Shown here piece by piece: positions 8,818 to 17,135 of a stretch of DNA of 64,000 nucleotides (position 1 is its first letter; each line of letters starts with the position of its first letter). The position numbers were made by a program, and so were the translations under genes. Source of the stretch: JACCTU01 sp963769665 (GTDB lineage Bacteria; Actinomycetota; Thermoleophilia; Gaiellales; Gaiellaceae); assembly GCA_963769665.1 (NCBI GenBank), contig CAVYMQ010000003.1, positions 1,116,001-1,180,000 on the forward strand, in the 5' to 3' direction. Under the pieces are notes generated by a model. It was not told where the DNA came from. It did not search any database and saw only the letters and a list, made by a program, of their open reading frames with translations.

Positions 8818-10353
8818 ATGGCCAGAACACCACTGCTGGAGACGGTGCAGCGAGCGGCGGCCGAGGCTGCCGGGGGAGATCGGTCGACGACGCGGCGAGG
8901 TTTTCTGCGTGACGCCGCTGTCGCCGGCGCGGCGACTACAGCGTTCGGGGTCTTCGCGCAACGGTCGCGGGCAGCGGTGCCCGCAGGCCGGGTGGTCGTC
9001 GTCGGCGCCGGGCTTGCGGGCCTGAGCGCGGCGTATCGACTGAAGCAGGCCGGCATCGTCGCCGAGGTGCACGAAGCCGCTGATCGCATCGGCGGCCGTT
9101 GCTGGACGCTCCGCGGCGCGTTCGCCGACGGGCAGATCGTCGAGCGCGGCGGCGAGCTGATCGACCAGGGCCACACGGCGATCCGTCAGCTCTCGTCCGA
9201 GCTCGGGCTGAAGCTCGACAACCTGCTGTCCGCCGAGGCGAACGGCACCGAGCAGACGAACTGGTTCGACGGCGCGCGGTACTCCTTCGAGGAGGCCACG
9301 GCGGACATCAAGGCGGCCTGGCAGAAGATCCACAAGGACGTCTCCGCGGCGAGCTATCCGACGCAGTTCGACCTCTCGACACCGCGTGGCCGGGAGCTCG
9401 ACAGGATGTCGATCATCGACTGGATCGAAGAGACGTTCGAGGGCGGGATGGACTCGAAGGTCGGACAGCTACTCGACGTCGCGTACAACATCGAGTACGG
9501 GGCGGAGTCGTCGGAGCAGAGCTCGCTCAACCTGATCTACCTGCTCGGGTATCGCGGCCAGGGAAACATGCGCATCTTCGGCGAGTCGAACGAGAAGTAC
9601 CACGTCGCGGGTGGCAACGACCAGATCACCGCGCGGTTGGCCGACCGGCTCGCCGGCCAGATCACGACCGGCTCGCAGCTCATCGCGGTCCGGGTCACCG
9701 CCGGCGGCCGCTGGGAGCTGACGTTCAGGCAGGGCTTGGCGACGAAGACGATCACCGCGGACCGTGTCGTGCTCGCGCTGCCGTTCTCGATCCTGCGCGC
9801 GTCGGTCAACTTCTCGCGTGCGGGCTGGGAGCGGCTGAAGGAGGTTGCGATCCGCGAGCAGGGCATGGGCACGAACTCGAAGCTGCACGTGCAGTTCAAG
9901 AGCCGCCCCTGGCGCGCGCAGGGCTACAACGGCGAGACGTTCTCCGACCGCGGCTACCAGAACTCGTGGGAGGTGACGCGCGCGCAGCCCGGAGCCTCCG
10001 GGATCCTCGTCAACTACACCGGAGGGAAGGTCGGCGCGAGCTTCGGGAGCGGTACTCCGGACTCGCGCGCGCAGCAGTTCCTCGCTCAGGCCGAACCGGT
10101 CCTGCCCGGGATCACGAAGGCGTACAACGGGCGCGCCGCGATCGACTTCTGGCCGGGCTACGAGTGGACGCGCGGGTCGTACTCGTACTGGAAGGTCGGT
10201 CAGTACACGAAGTTCGCCGGGATGGAGGGTCGGCGGCAGGGCACGTGCCACTTCGCCGGCGAGCACACGTCGGTCGACTTCCAGGGCTATCTCAACGGTG
10301 CGGTCGAGACGGGCCAGCGCGCGGCGTCGGAGATCCTGGCCGACCTGAAGTAG
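8818..10353 (+). CDS. Exported flavin monoamine/polyamine oxidase
   Basis: FAD-dependent amine oxidase of 511 aa. A twin-arginine signal (RRGFLRD, Arg26-Arg27) suggests Tat export of the folded flavoprotein. The dinucleotide-binding motif GAGLAG is at 63-68, followed by the ADRIGGRCWT motif of the monoamine/putrescine oxidase family, and the C-terminal FAD contact region HFAGEHTSVDFQGYLNGAVE. It would deaminate polyamines outside the membrane giving aminoaldehyde, ammonia and peroxide. Strong Shine-Dalgarno (GGGGAGAGGAGAGG) precedes the ATG. It ends 6 bp from the convergent oxidase gene. Confidence 0.9.
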   Translation: MARTPLLETVQRAAAEAAGGDRSTTRRGFLRDAAVAGAATTAFGVFAQRSRAAVPAGRVVVVGAGLAGLSAAYRLKQAGIVAEVHEAADRIGGRCWTLRGAFADGQIVERGGELIDQGHTAIRQLSSELGLKLDNLLSAEANGTEQTNWFDGARYSFEEATADIKAAWQKIHKDVSAASYPTQFDLSTPRGRELDRMSIIDWIEETFEGGMDSKVGQLLDVAYNIEYGAESSEQSSLNLIYLLGYRGQGNMRIFGESNEKYHVAGGNDQITARLADRLAGQITTGSQLIAVRVTAGGRWELTFRQGLATKTITADRVVLALPFSILRASVNFSRAGWERLKEVAIREQGMGTNSKLHVQFKSRPWRAQGYNGETFSDRGYQNSWEVTRAQPGASGILVNYTGGKVGASFGSGTPDSRAQQFLAQAEPVLPGITKAYNGRAAIDFWPGYEWTRGSYSYWKVGQYTKFAGMEGRRQGTCHFAGEHTSVDFQGYLNGAVETGQRAASEILADLK

Positions 10354-10359
10354 CGGCGT

Positions 10360-11670
10360 CTAGCGAAGGCCGAGCCGCGAACCGGTGAGTCGCGGCAGCG
10401 CCGCCCCGAGTCGCGCGAGCGGCGAGGGGCGGCGGCCTTCCTCGTCCGCCTCCTCGACGTGCAGGATCGCGGAGCTGACGAGCCGGCCGCCGATGGTCTT
10501 GAACGGCGGCAGTGCCCGGACGCGCCGGCCGACGAGCGGAAGCCGCGACCATTCGTCGTCGGCTCGGAGCACGAGCGACGCCAGCGACTGCGCGGCGAGC
10601 CACGTCGGCCCGACGCCGTTGCCGGTGAAGCCCGCCGCGTAGTGGATGCGGCCGCGCGAGCCGACGTTCGGCAGGCGGTCGGCAGAGACGTCGATCGGGC
10701 CGCCCCAGTGGTGCGTGATCCGCGCCCCCGCGAGCGCGGGGAGCAGGAGCCGCAGGCCGCGCTCGGCATGGCGCCGTGTTCCACCGGCGCTTCCCATCAG
10801 CACGCGGCCGTCGTTCGTCGTGCGGAAGTAGTGCAGGAACATGCGGCCGTCGGCGATCGCCTCGCCGCCCGTCCAGCCGAGCTCGTCGATCAGCTCGGGC
10901 ACCGGCTCCGTCAGGACGACGTAGGAGCTGAACTCAGCGAGGCGACGTGCCGTCGGGCGCCAGCGCGCAAGTGCGGAGTTCGTCGCGAGCACGATCTCGC
11001 CCGCGCGGATCGTGCCGTTCGGCGTCTCGACGACGCCGTCACGCACGCGTGTCGCGGGCGTGTGCTCGAACACCTCGACGCCTGCGTCGAGCGCGCGGCG
11101 GCGCAGAGCCCGCGCGAGCCGCGCAGGCTGCACCGTGGCGCACTCCCGGAACAGAACGCCGCTTCCGAACCGCGGTGAGCGGCAGCGCGCGGCGACCTCC
11201 TCGCGCGAGAGCCGCACCGCCTCTTCTGGAACGCCGAGCTCGCGCGCCGTGTCGGCGGCACGTGCGACGATGTCTTCCTGGCGGGGCGTCGTCGCGACCT
11301 CGAGCATCCCCGCCTCGCGCAGCCAGACGTCTTCGCCGAGCGCGCGTATCGCGGGAAGGATCCCGTCGCCGGCGCGGGCGAGCTCGAACGCGCGCGCGTC
11401 GCCGAGCACGGTGCGCGCCCAGCCGAGCATGCTCCAGTAGCCGTGGACGAAGCCTCCGTTCCGGCCGCTGGGACCGTGTCCACATCGCTCCGCCTCGACG
11501 AGCACGATGCGAAGGTCGGGCGCGCGTTCCTTCAAGGCGCGCGCGGTCCAGAGACCGCAGTAGCCGCCGCCGACGATCGCGACCTCCGCGTCGAGGTCGT
11601 GCGCGAGTGCAGGCGCCGCCTCGTCGGGAGGGGCTTCCTCGAGCCACCAGACGGTTGCCGCCGCGTCCAC
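10360..11670 (-). CDS. FAD-dependent oxidoreductase of the DAO family, PuuB-like
   Basis: 436-aa D-amino-acid-oxidase-fold flavoprotein. Rossmann motif VAIVGGGYCGLWTA near the N-terminus and GPSGRNGGFVHGYW, a pattern seen in gamma-glutamylputrescine oxidase (PuuB) and related amine oxidases. In this locus it could oxidise a polyamine derivative, though no PuuA-like glutamyl-putrescine ligase is visible here. GTG at 11670 is preferred since it follows the dinB stop by 10 bp; a start at 11730 would overlap dinB by 50 bp and add a low-complexity Ser/Arg stretch. Confidence 0.82.
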   Translation of the reverse strand: MDAAATVWWLEEAPPDEAAPALAHDLDAEVAIVGGGYCGLWTARALKERAPDLRIVLVEAERCGHGPSGRNGGFVHGYWSMLGWARTVLGDARAFELARAGDGILPAIRALGEDVWLREAGMLEVATTPRQEDIVARAADTARELGVPEEAVRLSREEVAARCRSPRFGSGVLFRECATVQPARLARALRRRALDAGVEVFEHTPATRVRDGVVETPNGTIRAGEIVLATNSALARWRPTARRLAEFSSYVVLTEPVPELIDELGWTGGEAIADGRMFLHYFRTTNDGRVLMGSAGGTRRHAERGLRLLLPALAGARITHHWGGPIDVSADRLPNVGSRGRIHYAAGFTGNGVGPTWLAAQSLASLVLRADDEWSRLPLVGRRVRALPPFKTIGGRLVSSAILHVEEADEEGRRPSPLARLGAALPRLTGSRLGLR

Positions 11671-11680
11671 GGATGGGACG

Positions 11681-12736
11681 CTAGACGAGCGCGAGCTGCG
11701 CCTCGGTGCCGAGCCCCGACACGCCGACACCGACGAGCCTGAGCGCGCCCGGTCGCTGGTCGAGCGCGCGGTCGAGGAGCTCGCATGCGAGCGCGTAGAT
11801 CCGGTCGGCCTCGTCCGTGCCGGTCGAGAGCGTCGTCGAACGTGTGCGAGTCGTGAAGTCGCCGTAGCGGAGCTTCGTGGTCACAGTGCGCGCAAGCAGC
11901 TCACGGTCGTTCAGGCGCCGCGAGAGGCTGTCGGACATCCTGCGCAGCTCGTCGTGGAGGCGCGCGCGCTCCGCGATGTCGCGGTCGAACGTCTCCTCGT
12001 GGCTGATCGAGACCGGCGGCTCGGAGACGGGCTGGACTCGCCGTCCGTCGATCCCGCGCGCGCGGTCTCGAAGCTCGAGCCCGACCTTGCCGGCGAGGAG
12101 CGTCGCGAGCAGGTCGTCCGAAAGCGTTGCGAGCGCGCCGATCGTCTCGATCCCCGCGGGCCGCAGCCTCTGCTCGGCGCGCGGGCCGACGCCCGGCAGC
12201 TTGCGGACGTCGAGCGGGGCGAGAAACGCGGCCTCGCGTCCCTGTGGAACGACGGTGATCCCGCCGGGCTTGCGCCGGTCGCTCGCGATCTTCGCGACGA
12301 CCTTGCAGCTCGAGATCCCGAGCGAGCACGTCAGGTTCGTCGTTCCTCGCACGGCGGTTTGGATCGCCTCGGCGAGGCGCCGGGCCGCGAGGAAGTCGGC
12401 CGCCTCGTCGGTGAGGTCGAGGTACCCCTCGTCGATCCCGGTCTGCTCGACGACCGGCGCGACCTCGCGGATCGTCGCCCAGACACTTCGCGAGAGCTCG
12501 CGGTAACGGTCGTGGCGCGGGCGGACGAAGACGGCGCTCGGGCAGCGGCGCCGAGCCTCCGCGCAGCTCATCGCGGAGTGGATGCCGAAGCGGCGCGCGA
12601 CATAGTTCGCGGTCGCGACGACCCCGCGGCCCTGCGGGTCTCCGCCGACGACGAGCGGCTTCGCACGCAGGGTCGGATCGTCGAGTTCCTCGACGGCAGC
12701 GAAGAAGGCATCCAGGTCGACGTGCGCGACGATCAC
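11681..12736 (-). CDS. dinB: DNA polymerase IV (Y-family translesion polymerase)
   Basis: 351-aa Y-family polymerase. Catalytic acidic residues in HVDLDAFFAAVE (Asp7) and GIDEGYLDL (Asp102, Glu103); the little-finger domain follows. It performs error-prone bypass of lesions. The GTG at 12736 matches the usual DinB N-terminus; a TTG at 12748 is an alternative. No mycobacterial-style LexA box was seen in the 73-bp divergent gap. Gene order with the downstream DAO oxidase (10 bp gap) suggests cotranscription without functional link. Confidence 0.92.
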   Translation of the reverse strand: MIVAHVDLDAFFAAVEELDDPTLRAKPLVVGGDPQGRGVVATANYVARRFGIHSAMSCAEARRRCPSAVFVRPRHDRYRELSRSVWATIREVAPVVEQTGIDEGYLDLTDEAADFLAARRLAEAIQTAVRGTTNLTCSLGISSCKVVAKIASDRRKPGGITVVPQGREAAFLAPLDVRKLPGVGPRAEQRLRPAGIETIGALATLSDDLLATLLAGKVGLELRDRARGIDGRRVQPVSEPPVSISHEETFDRDIAERARLHDELRRMSDSLSRRLNDRELLARTVTTKLRYGDFTTRTRSTTLSTGTDEADRIYALACELLDRALDQRPGALRLVGVGVSGLGTEAQLALV

Positions 12737-12768
12737 TGTGGACGACAAGTCTCACATTCGGCACAGAC

Positions 12769-12786
12769 GTGACACCCATGGGTCAC
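12769..12786. repeat. Inverted repeat upstream of the 12810 gene
   Basis: GTGACACCCATGGGTCAC: outer arms GTGA/TCAC around the palindromic core ACCCATGGGT, with a 2-nt asymmetry. It lies 12 bp upstream of the -10 box of the 12810 gene and 33 bp upstream of dinB, a plausible operator position. Confidence 0.4.
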
Positions 12787-12797
12787 ACATTGGTCGC

Positions 12798-12803
12798 TAG
12801 GTT
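12798..12803 (+). promoter_or_regulatory. Leaderless -10 box (TAGGTT) of the 12810 gene
   Basis: TAGGTT ends 6 nt before the ATG at 12810 and there is no Shine-Dalgarno, so transcription would begin at or next to the start codon. Confidence 0.5.
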
Positions 12804-12809
12804 CGTCGC

Positions 12810-13109
12810 ATGCCCGCCAAAGCCCCAGCGAAAGCAGCGACCGTCAAGGTTGCAACGGCATGGGGCGACGCCGCTCTCGTCGACCAGCTCGAGATCCCAC
12901 AGCGCGCCGGCGACCGTCGCTTCTCGTCGGTCGTGCAGTTGCTAGAGAACGGAAAGGGCGAGCGGCTCGTCCGCTTCGCGTACACGACCGACGGCACCGC
13001 CCGCCGCGGCCCCGTGACGCTGCGTGCGCGCGACCTGGCGCGCCTGCACGATGCGCTCCGCCGCCATCCCGAGCTCGCCGAGACGCTCGGTCTCGGTGGT
13101 GGTGCCTAG
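12810..13109 (+). CDS. Hypothetical protein, 99 aa
   Basis: Not recognised. Ala/Lys-rich N-terminus (MPAKAPAKAATVKVATAWGD), then a compact alpha/beta-looking segment with FAYTTDGTARRGPVTLRARD and a helical C-terminus. No transmembrane segment or cysteine. Likely real: leaderless promoter box 6 nt upstream, typical GC-rich third positions, and its stop overlaps the convergent purQ stop by 4 bp like other convergent pairs in this window. Function unknown. Confidence 0.65.
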   Translation: MPAKAPAKAATVKVATAWGDAALVDQLEIPQRAGDRRFSSVVQLLENGKGERLVRFAYTTDGTARRGPVTLRARDLARLHDALRRHPELAETLGLGGGA

Positions 13110-13801
13110 ACGAGCGCCTGTTCCCGTTCGCGCGCAGCGTCGACGAGCGACGCGAGCACGAAGGTGCCGTCGGCCGAACCGAGCAGCGGGTCGACCGCGT
13201 GCTCGGGGTGCGGCATCAGGCCGAGGACGTTGCCTTCTCGGTTGCAGACGCCGGCGACGTCGTGCATCGACCCGTTCGGGTTGTCCTCGTAGCGCAGGAC
13301 GATCTGGTCGAGGGCGACGAGCTCCGCGTAGAGGTCGTCGTCGGCGAACCACGACCCCTCACCGTGCTTCACGGGGATCGTGAGGGTCTGCCCGACCGTG
13401 CACCGCGAGGTGAGCTTCGTGTCCGCACGCTCGACGCGCACGCGCGTATCCCGACAAATGAACTCGAGCGACCGGTTCGGGCGAAGCACGCCCGGGAGCA
13501 GCCCGGCCTCGCAGAGGATCTGGAACCCGTTGCAGATCCCGAGCACGGGACCGCCTGCTCTCGCGAAGCGCCCGACGGCCTCCATCGCCGGCGCGAACCG
13601 TGCGATTGCGCCGCAGCGGAGATAGTCGCCGTACGAGAACCCGCCGGGGAGAACGACGCCTGCGACGTCGGGGAGCTCAGACTCGCCGTGCCAGACGAGC
13701 ACGGGATCGGCCCCGAGCGCGTGCAGTGCCCACGCCGCGTCCCGGTCGTCGTTCGACCCCGGGAACACGATCACGGCGACCTGCGGGCGGCGATCGCTCA
13801 C
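13106..13801 (-). CDS. purQ: Phosphoribosylformylglycinamidine synthase, glutaminase subunit PurQ
   Basis: 231-aa class I glutamine amidotransferase that supplies ammonia to PurL in step 4 of purine synthesis. The catalytic Cys is in GICNGFQIL and the His/Glu pair in PHPEHA near the C-terminus. GTG start at 13801 overlaps the purS stop (GTGA). The open frame extends far upstream through purS and purC but that is a coding shadow. purL itself is not in the window. Confidence 0.95.
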   Translation of the reverse strand: MSDRRPQVAVIVFPGSNDDRDAAWALHALGADPVLVWHGESELPDVAGVVLPGGFSYGDYLRCGAIARFAPAMEAVGRFARAGGPVLGICNGFQILCEAGLLPGVLRPNRSLEFICRDTRVRVERADTKLTSRCTVGQTLTIPVKHGEGSWFADDDLYAELVALDQIVLRYEDNPNGSMHDVAGVCNREGNVLGLMPHPEHAVDPLLGSADGTFVLASLVDAAREREQALV

Positions 13802-14040
13802 GCGCCCTCGAGCTCGATCTCGAAGCTCTCGATCAGGGGGTTTGCGAGGAGCTGCTCGCACATGCGCTCGACCTCGGCGCGCGCCGTCGCGGCGTCCGTC
13901 GCCTCGAGCTCGAGGTCGACGACCCTGCCGACGCGGGCTTCCCCCACGGCGAACCCGAGCTGCCGAAGCGACCCCTCGACCGCCTGGCCCTGGGGGTCGA
14001 GGATCCCTGCCTTCGGACGCACGAGCACCGTCGCCTTCAC
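13798..14040 (-). CDS. purS: Phosphoribosylformylglycinamidine synthase subunit PurS
   Basis: 80-aa PurS, the small bridging subunit needed by the small-type PurL/PurQ complex. Begins MKATVLVRPKAGILDPQGQA, ending NPLIESFEIELEGA, both typical. Overlaps purC (ATGA) and purQ (GTGA) by 4 bp on each side, so the three are coupled. Confidence 0.94.
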   Translation of the reverse strand: MKATVLVRPKAGILDPQGQAVEGSLRQLGFAVGEARVGRVVDLELEATDAATARAEVERMCEQLLANPLIESFEIELEGA

Positions 14041-14900
14041 CGCTGCACCACGTCCGGGTCGGCGACGTACTCCGCGAATCCGATTCCCGTGATCCGCTCG
14101 AAGGCCTCGACGTAGCGCGCGCGTGTGCCCGTGACGACGTCGTCCGGGAGCTCCGGGCCGGGCGCGGTCTTGTCCCAGCCGAGCGTCTCGCAGTAGTCGC
14201 GGACGAATTGCTTGTCGAACGAGGGCTGCGCTCCGCCCGGCGTGTACTCGTCCGCCGGCCAGAACCGCGAGGAGTCCGGCGTGAGCGCCTCGTCGCCGAG
14301 GACGAGCCGTCCCTCGTCGTCGAGCCCGAACTCGAACTTCGTGTCGGCGATGATGATCCCGCGCTCGCGCGCGTACTTCGCGGCGTGCTCGTAGAGCGCC
14401 AGCGCGATGCGCTCGACCTCGCGGAAGCGGTCATGCCCCACGAGCTCGGCTGCCTGCTCGGCGTCGATGTTCTCGTCGTGACCTGACTGCGCCTTCGTCG
14501 CCGGCGTGAAGATCGGCTCGGGAAGCTGGTCGGACTCGCGCATCCCCGACGGCAGCGCGTGGCCCGAGGTCGCGCCCGTCGCGAGGTAGTCCTTCCAGCC
14601 CGAGCCGGCGAGGTAGCCGCGGACGACGCACTCGATCGGCAGCATCTCGAGCTTGCGGCACTCGGTCGTGCGGCCGTCCTCGCGCAGCGCGAGCAAGTGG
14701 TTCGGTACGAGGTGCCTCGTCCGTGCAAACCAGAAGGCAGCGAGGCCGGTGAGCACCCGCCCCTTGTCGGGAATCTCGGTCGGGAGGACGACGTCGAAGG
14801 TCGAGATCCGGTCGCTGGCGACGAGCAGCAGACGCTCCTCGTCGAGCGCGTAGAGCTCGCGGACCTTCCCGCTCCCGACGTGGGCGGCGGCTTCAAGCAT
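14037..14900 (-). CDS. purC: SAICAR synthase
   Basis: 287-aa phosphoribosylaminoimidazole-succinocarboxamide synthase. The N-terminal GSGKVRELYAL and SDRISTFDVV motifs and DTKFEFGLDDEG are diagnostic. It joins CAIR and aspartate in purine synthesis. ATG at 14900 is inside the end of purB (8-bp overlap) and preceded by GAGGAGGAG, an excellent ribosome-binding site. Open frame upstream of the ATG is non-coding shadow. Confidence 0.95.
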   Translation of the reverse strand: MLEAAAHVGSGKVRELYALDEERLLLVASDRISTFDVVLPTEIPDKGRVLTGLAAFWFARTRHLVPNHLLALREDGRTTECRKLEMLPIECVVRGYLAGSGWKDYLATGATSGHALPSGMRESDQLPEPIFTPATKAQSGHDENIDAEQAAELVGHDRFREVERIALALYEHAAKYARERGIIIADTKFEFGLDDEGRLVLGDEALTPDSSRFWPADEYTPGGAQPSFDKQFVRDYCETLGWDKTAPGPELPDDVVTGTRARYVEAFERITGIGFAEYVADPDVVQR

Positions 14901-16215
14901 AGGTGGGCTCCTCCTCTTTCGTCCGCACGAGCGCGCTGAGGCGCTCGAAGACGGTGTCGACGTGACGGGTGTACGGCTCGAGCGAGAAGACCTCGTCGAG
15001 CGCAAGTCGTGGCGCGAGCTCCGAGTCCCCGCGCACGAGCTCGCGAAAGTCCTGCTCCTCTTCCCATGCGCGCATCGCGTTTCGCTGCACGAGCCGGTAC
15101 GCGTCGTCGCGCGAGAGACCGCTCTCCACGAGCGCGAGCAACACGCGCTGGCTGAAGAACAGGAAGTGGCTCGCCTCCAGGTTCCGGCGCATTCGCTCGG
15201 GGAAGACGACGAGCCCTTCGACGAGCCAGCCGAACCGCTCGAGCATGTAGTCGAGCGCGAGAAACGCGTCCGGCACGACGACGCGCTCGGCGGACGAGTG
15301 CGTGATGTCGCGCTCGTGCCAAAGCGCAACGTTCTCGAGCCCGACGAGTGCGGCCGACCGCACGACGCGCGCGAGCCCGCAGATGCGCTCCGAGACGACA
15401 GGGTTCCGCTTGTGCGGCATCGCGGACGAGCCCTTCTGTCCGCGACCGAACGGCTCCTCGACTTCGCGCACCTCGGTTCGCGCGAGGTGGCGCACCTCGA
15501 GCGCGAACTTCTCGAGCGACGCGGCGGTGAGTGCGAGCGAGCTCAGCAGCTCGGCATGCCGGTCGCGCTGAAGGATCTGGGTCGAGCTCGGTGCAGGCTC
15601 GAGCCCGAGGCGCTCGCACGCAATTCGCTCGACGTCCGGGTCAGTCGCCGAGTACGTCCCCACCGCGCCCGAGAGCTTCCCGACGCGCAGGCCGTCGAGC
15701 GCACGCTCGACGCGCGTCCGGTTTCGCTCGAGCTCGAACGCCCAGCCTGCGAGCTTCAGCCCGAGCGTCGTCGGCTCGGCATGCACGCCGTGCGTTCGCC
15801 CGATGGTGAGCGTCAGCCGGTGCTCCTCCGCCCGGCCGACGACCGCGGTGAACGCGCGGTCGATGCCTTCGACGATCAGCCGGCCCGCCTCCTGGATCTG
15901 CAGCGAGAGCGCTGTGTCGAGGACGTCGGAGGACGTCAGCCCGTAGTGGAACCAGCGCCCGTGCTCGCCGAGCCCCTCGGCGACGGCGTCGACGAACGCC
16001 GCGACATCGTGGTGCGTCCGCTCCTCGATCTCGCGCACGCGCTCCGGCGTAGGGGCAACCGCCGCGTGCCGGATCGCCTCCGCCGCCTCGGCCGGCACGC
16101 GCCCGATCTCGGCCCACGCATCCAGCGCGGCGAGCTCGACCTCGAGCCACCGTTCCAGCTTTCGCTGCTCCGACCAGACCCCGGCCATCGCCGGACGGGA
16201 GTAGCGGGCAATCAC
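14893..16215 (-). CDS. purB: Adenylosuccinate lyase
   Basis: 440-aa fumarase/aspartase-superfamily lyase acting twice in purine synthesis (SAICAR to AICAR and adenylosuccinate to AMP). Signature GSSAMPHKRNP is present, along with GLTSSDVLDTALSLQ and TIGRTHGVHAEP. GTG start at 16215 gives the usual MIxRYSRPxM N-terminus. It follows the acetyltransferase gene by 9 bp and overlaps purC. Confidence 0.95.
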   Translation of the reverse strand: MIARYSRPAMAGVWSEQRKLERWLEVELAALDAWAEIGRVPAEAAEAIRHAAVAPTPERVREIEERTHHDVAAFVDAVAEGLGEHGRWFHYGLTSSDVLDTALSLQIQEAGRLIVEGIDRAFTAVVGRAEEHRLTLTIGRTHGVHAEPTTLGLKLAGWAFELERNRTRVERALDGLRVGKLSGAVGTYSATDPDVERIACERLGLEPAPSSTQILQRDRHAELLSSLALTAASLEKFALEVRHLARTEVREVEEPFGRGQKGSSAMPHKRNPVVSERICGLARVVRSAALVGLENVALWHERDITHSSAERVVVPDAFLALDYMLERFGWLVEGLVVFPERMRRNLEASHFLFFSQRVLLALVESGLSRDDAYRLVQRNAMRAWEEEQDFRELVRGDSELAPRLALDEVFSLEPYTRHVDTVFERLSALVRTKEEEPTYA

Positions 16216-16224
16216 TCGGCCAGC

Positions 16225-16728
16225 CTAGCGCTGCCCCAGGCCGGACAACCGGTACCGCGTCTCGGGCAACGAGACCCCCGGGATCGAGTCGTCGATCCGC
16301 TCGCCGTCGACCTCCCAGCCGTAGCGCTCGTAGAAGCGGCGAGCTCGCGGGTTCTCCGTTGCGACCCAGAGAATCGCCTCGTCCCAGCGCTCGGCCAGGG
16401 CACCCGCGCCCGCTTCCATGAGCCGCAACCCCGCGCCTCGGCCTTGACCTGCCGGAGCCACGTAGATCGCGTAGAGCTCGCCGATCGCCCGATCCGTCCA
16501 GCAAGGCCCGACGCTCACGAACCCGGCCACCCCGCCGTCGAGCTCGACGACGAACGCACGCGTCTCGCGATGCGGGATCCACTCCTGCCAGAGCCGCTCC
16601 CGCTCGTCGACGCTCAGTCCGTCGAGCACCTCCTGCGGCATGACTCCGGGGTAGGTCGCGCGCCAGGTCTCGACGTGGATCTCCGCGATCCGCCGTGCGT
16701 CCTCCGGCCGCGCGGGCCGGACGTTCAC
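16225..16728 (-). CDS. GNAT-family N-acetyltransferase inside the pur operon
   Basis: 167-aa GNAT protein. Acetyl-CoA site YVAPAGQGRGAGLRLM (motif A, about residues 90-105) and NPRARRFYERYGW in the C-terminal half are typical. Substrate unknown. The GTG start overlaps the purE stop (GTGA) and the stop is 9 bp before purB, so it is embedded in and coupled to the purine operon. Whether it has a purine-related role is not known; it may simply be carried along. Confidence 0.88.
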   Translation of the reverse strand: MNVRPARPEDARRIAEIHVETWRATYPGVMPQEVLDGLSVDERERLWQEWIPHRETRAFVVELDGGVAGFVSVGPCWTDRAIGELYAIYVAPAGQGRGAGLRLMEAGAGALAERWDEAILWVATENPRARRFYERYGWEVDGERIDDSIPGVSLPETRYRLSGLGQR

Positions 16729-17135
16729 GCGCCGAGTATGCGGGCCGCGAGCACCGCGGCGTTCTTCGCGCTGTCGACGCCGACCGCTGCGACGGGCACG
16801 CCAGGGGGCATCTGCGCGATCGCGAGCAGCGCGTCGAGACCGTCGAGGACGCTGAGGCTCGAGCGCAGGGGGACGCCGATCACCGGCAGATCGGTGTGCG
16901 CCGCGACCGCCCCGGGGAGTGCCGCCGCGAGCCCGGCGCCGCAGATCAACACGCGGAGCCCACGCTCACGCGCTGTGCGTGCGTACTCCGCGACCGAGTC
17001 GGGAGTGCGGTGTGCCGAGCGGACGTCGAACTCGTACGCGATCCCCCGCTTGTCGAGCTCGTCGAAGGCTCCCTGCATCCGCTCGCGGTCCGACTCGGAG
17101 CCGACGAGGATCCCGACTACCGGCGCCTCAGCCAA
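16725..17135 (-). CDS. purE: N5-carboxyaminoimidazole ribonucleotide mutase
   Basis: 136-aa class I PurE. Catalytic-site motifs VGSESDRERM and SAHRTPD are intact, and the SESD form indicates the N5-CAIR mutase that needs PurK; purK is not in this window. TTG start at 17135 is used because the protein must begin before PVVGILVGSESD; it overlaps purD by 8 bp. Confidence 0.94.
   Translation of the reverse strand: MAEAPVVGILVGSESDRERMQGAFDELDKRGIAYEFDVRSAHRTPDSVAEYARTARERGLRVLICGAGLAAALPGAVAAHTDLPVIGVPLRSSLSVLDGLDALLAIAQMPPGVPVAAVGVDSAKNAAVLAARILGA

Noticed and set aside
7315..9333. 672-codon minus-strand open frame opposite the pucR-like gene
   Set aside because: No recognisable domain; the plus strand encodes a full PucR regulator and the start of the amine oxidase.
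13802..15619. Long N-terminal extension of purQ in the same frame (837 codons in total)
   Set aside because: The upstream part overlaps purS, purC and purB and looks like Arg/Ser-rich shadow; PurQ has a standard start at 13801 coupled to purS.
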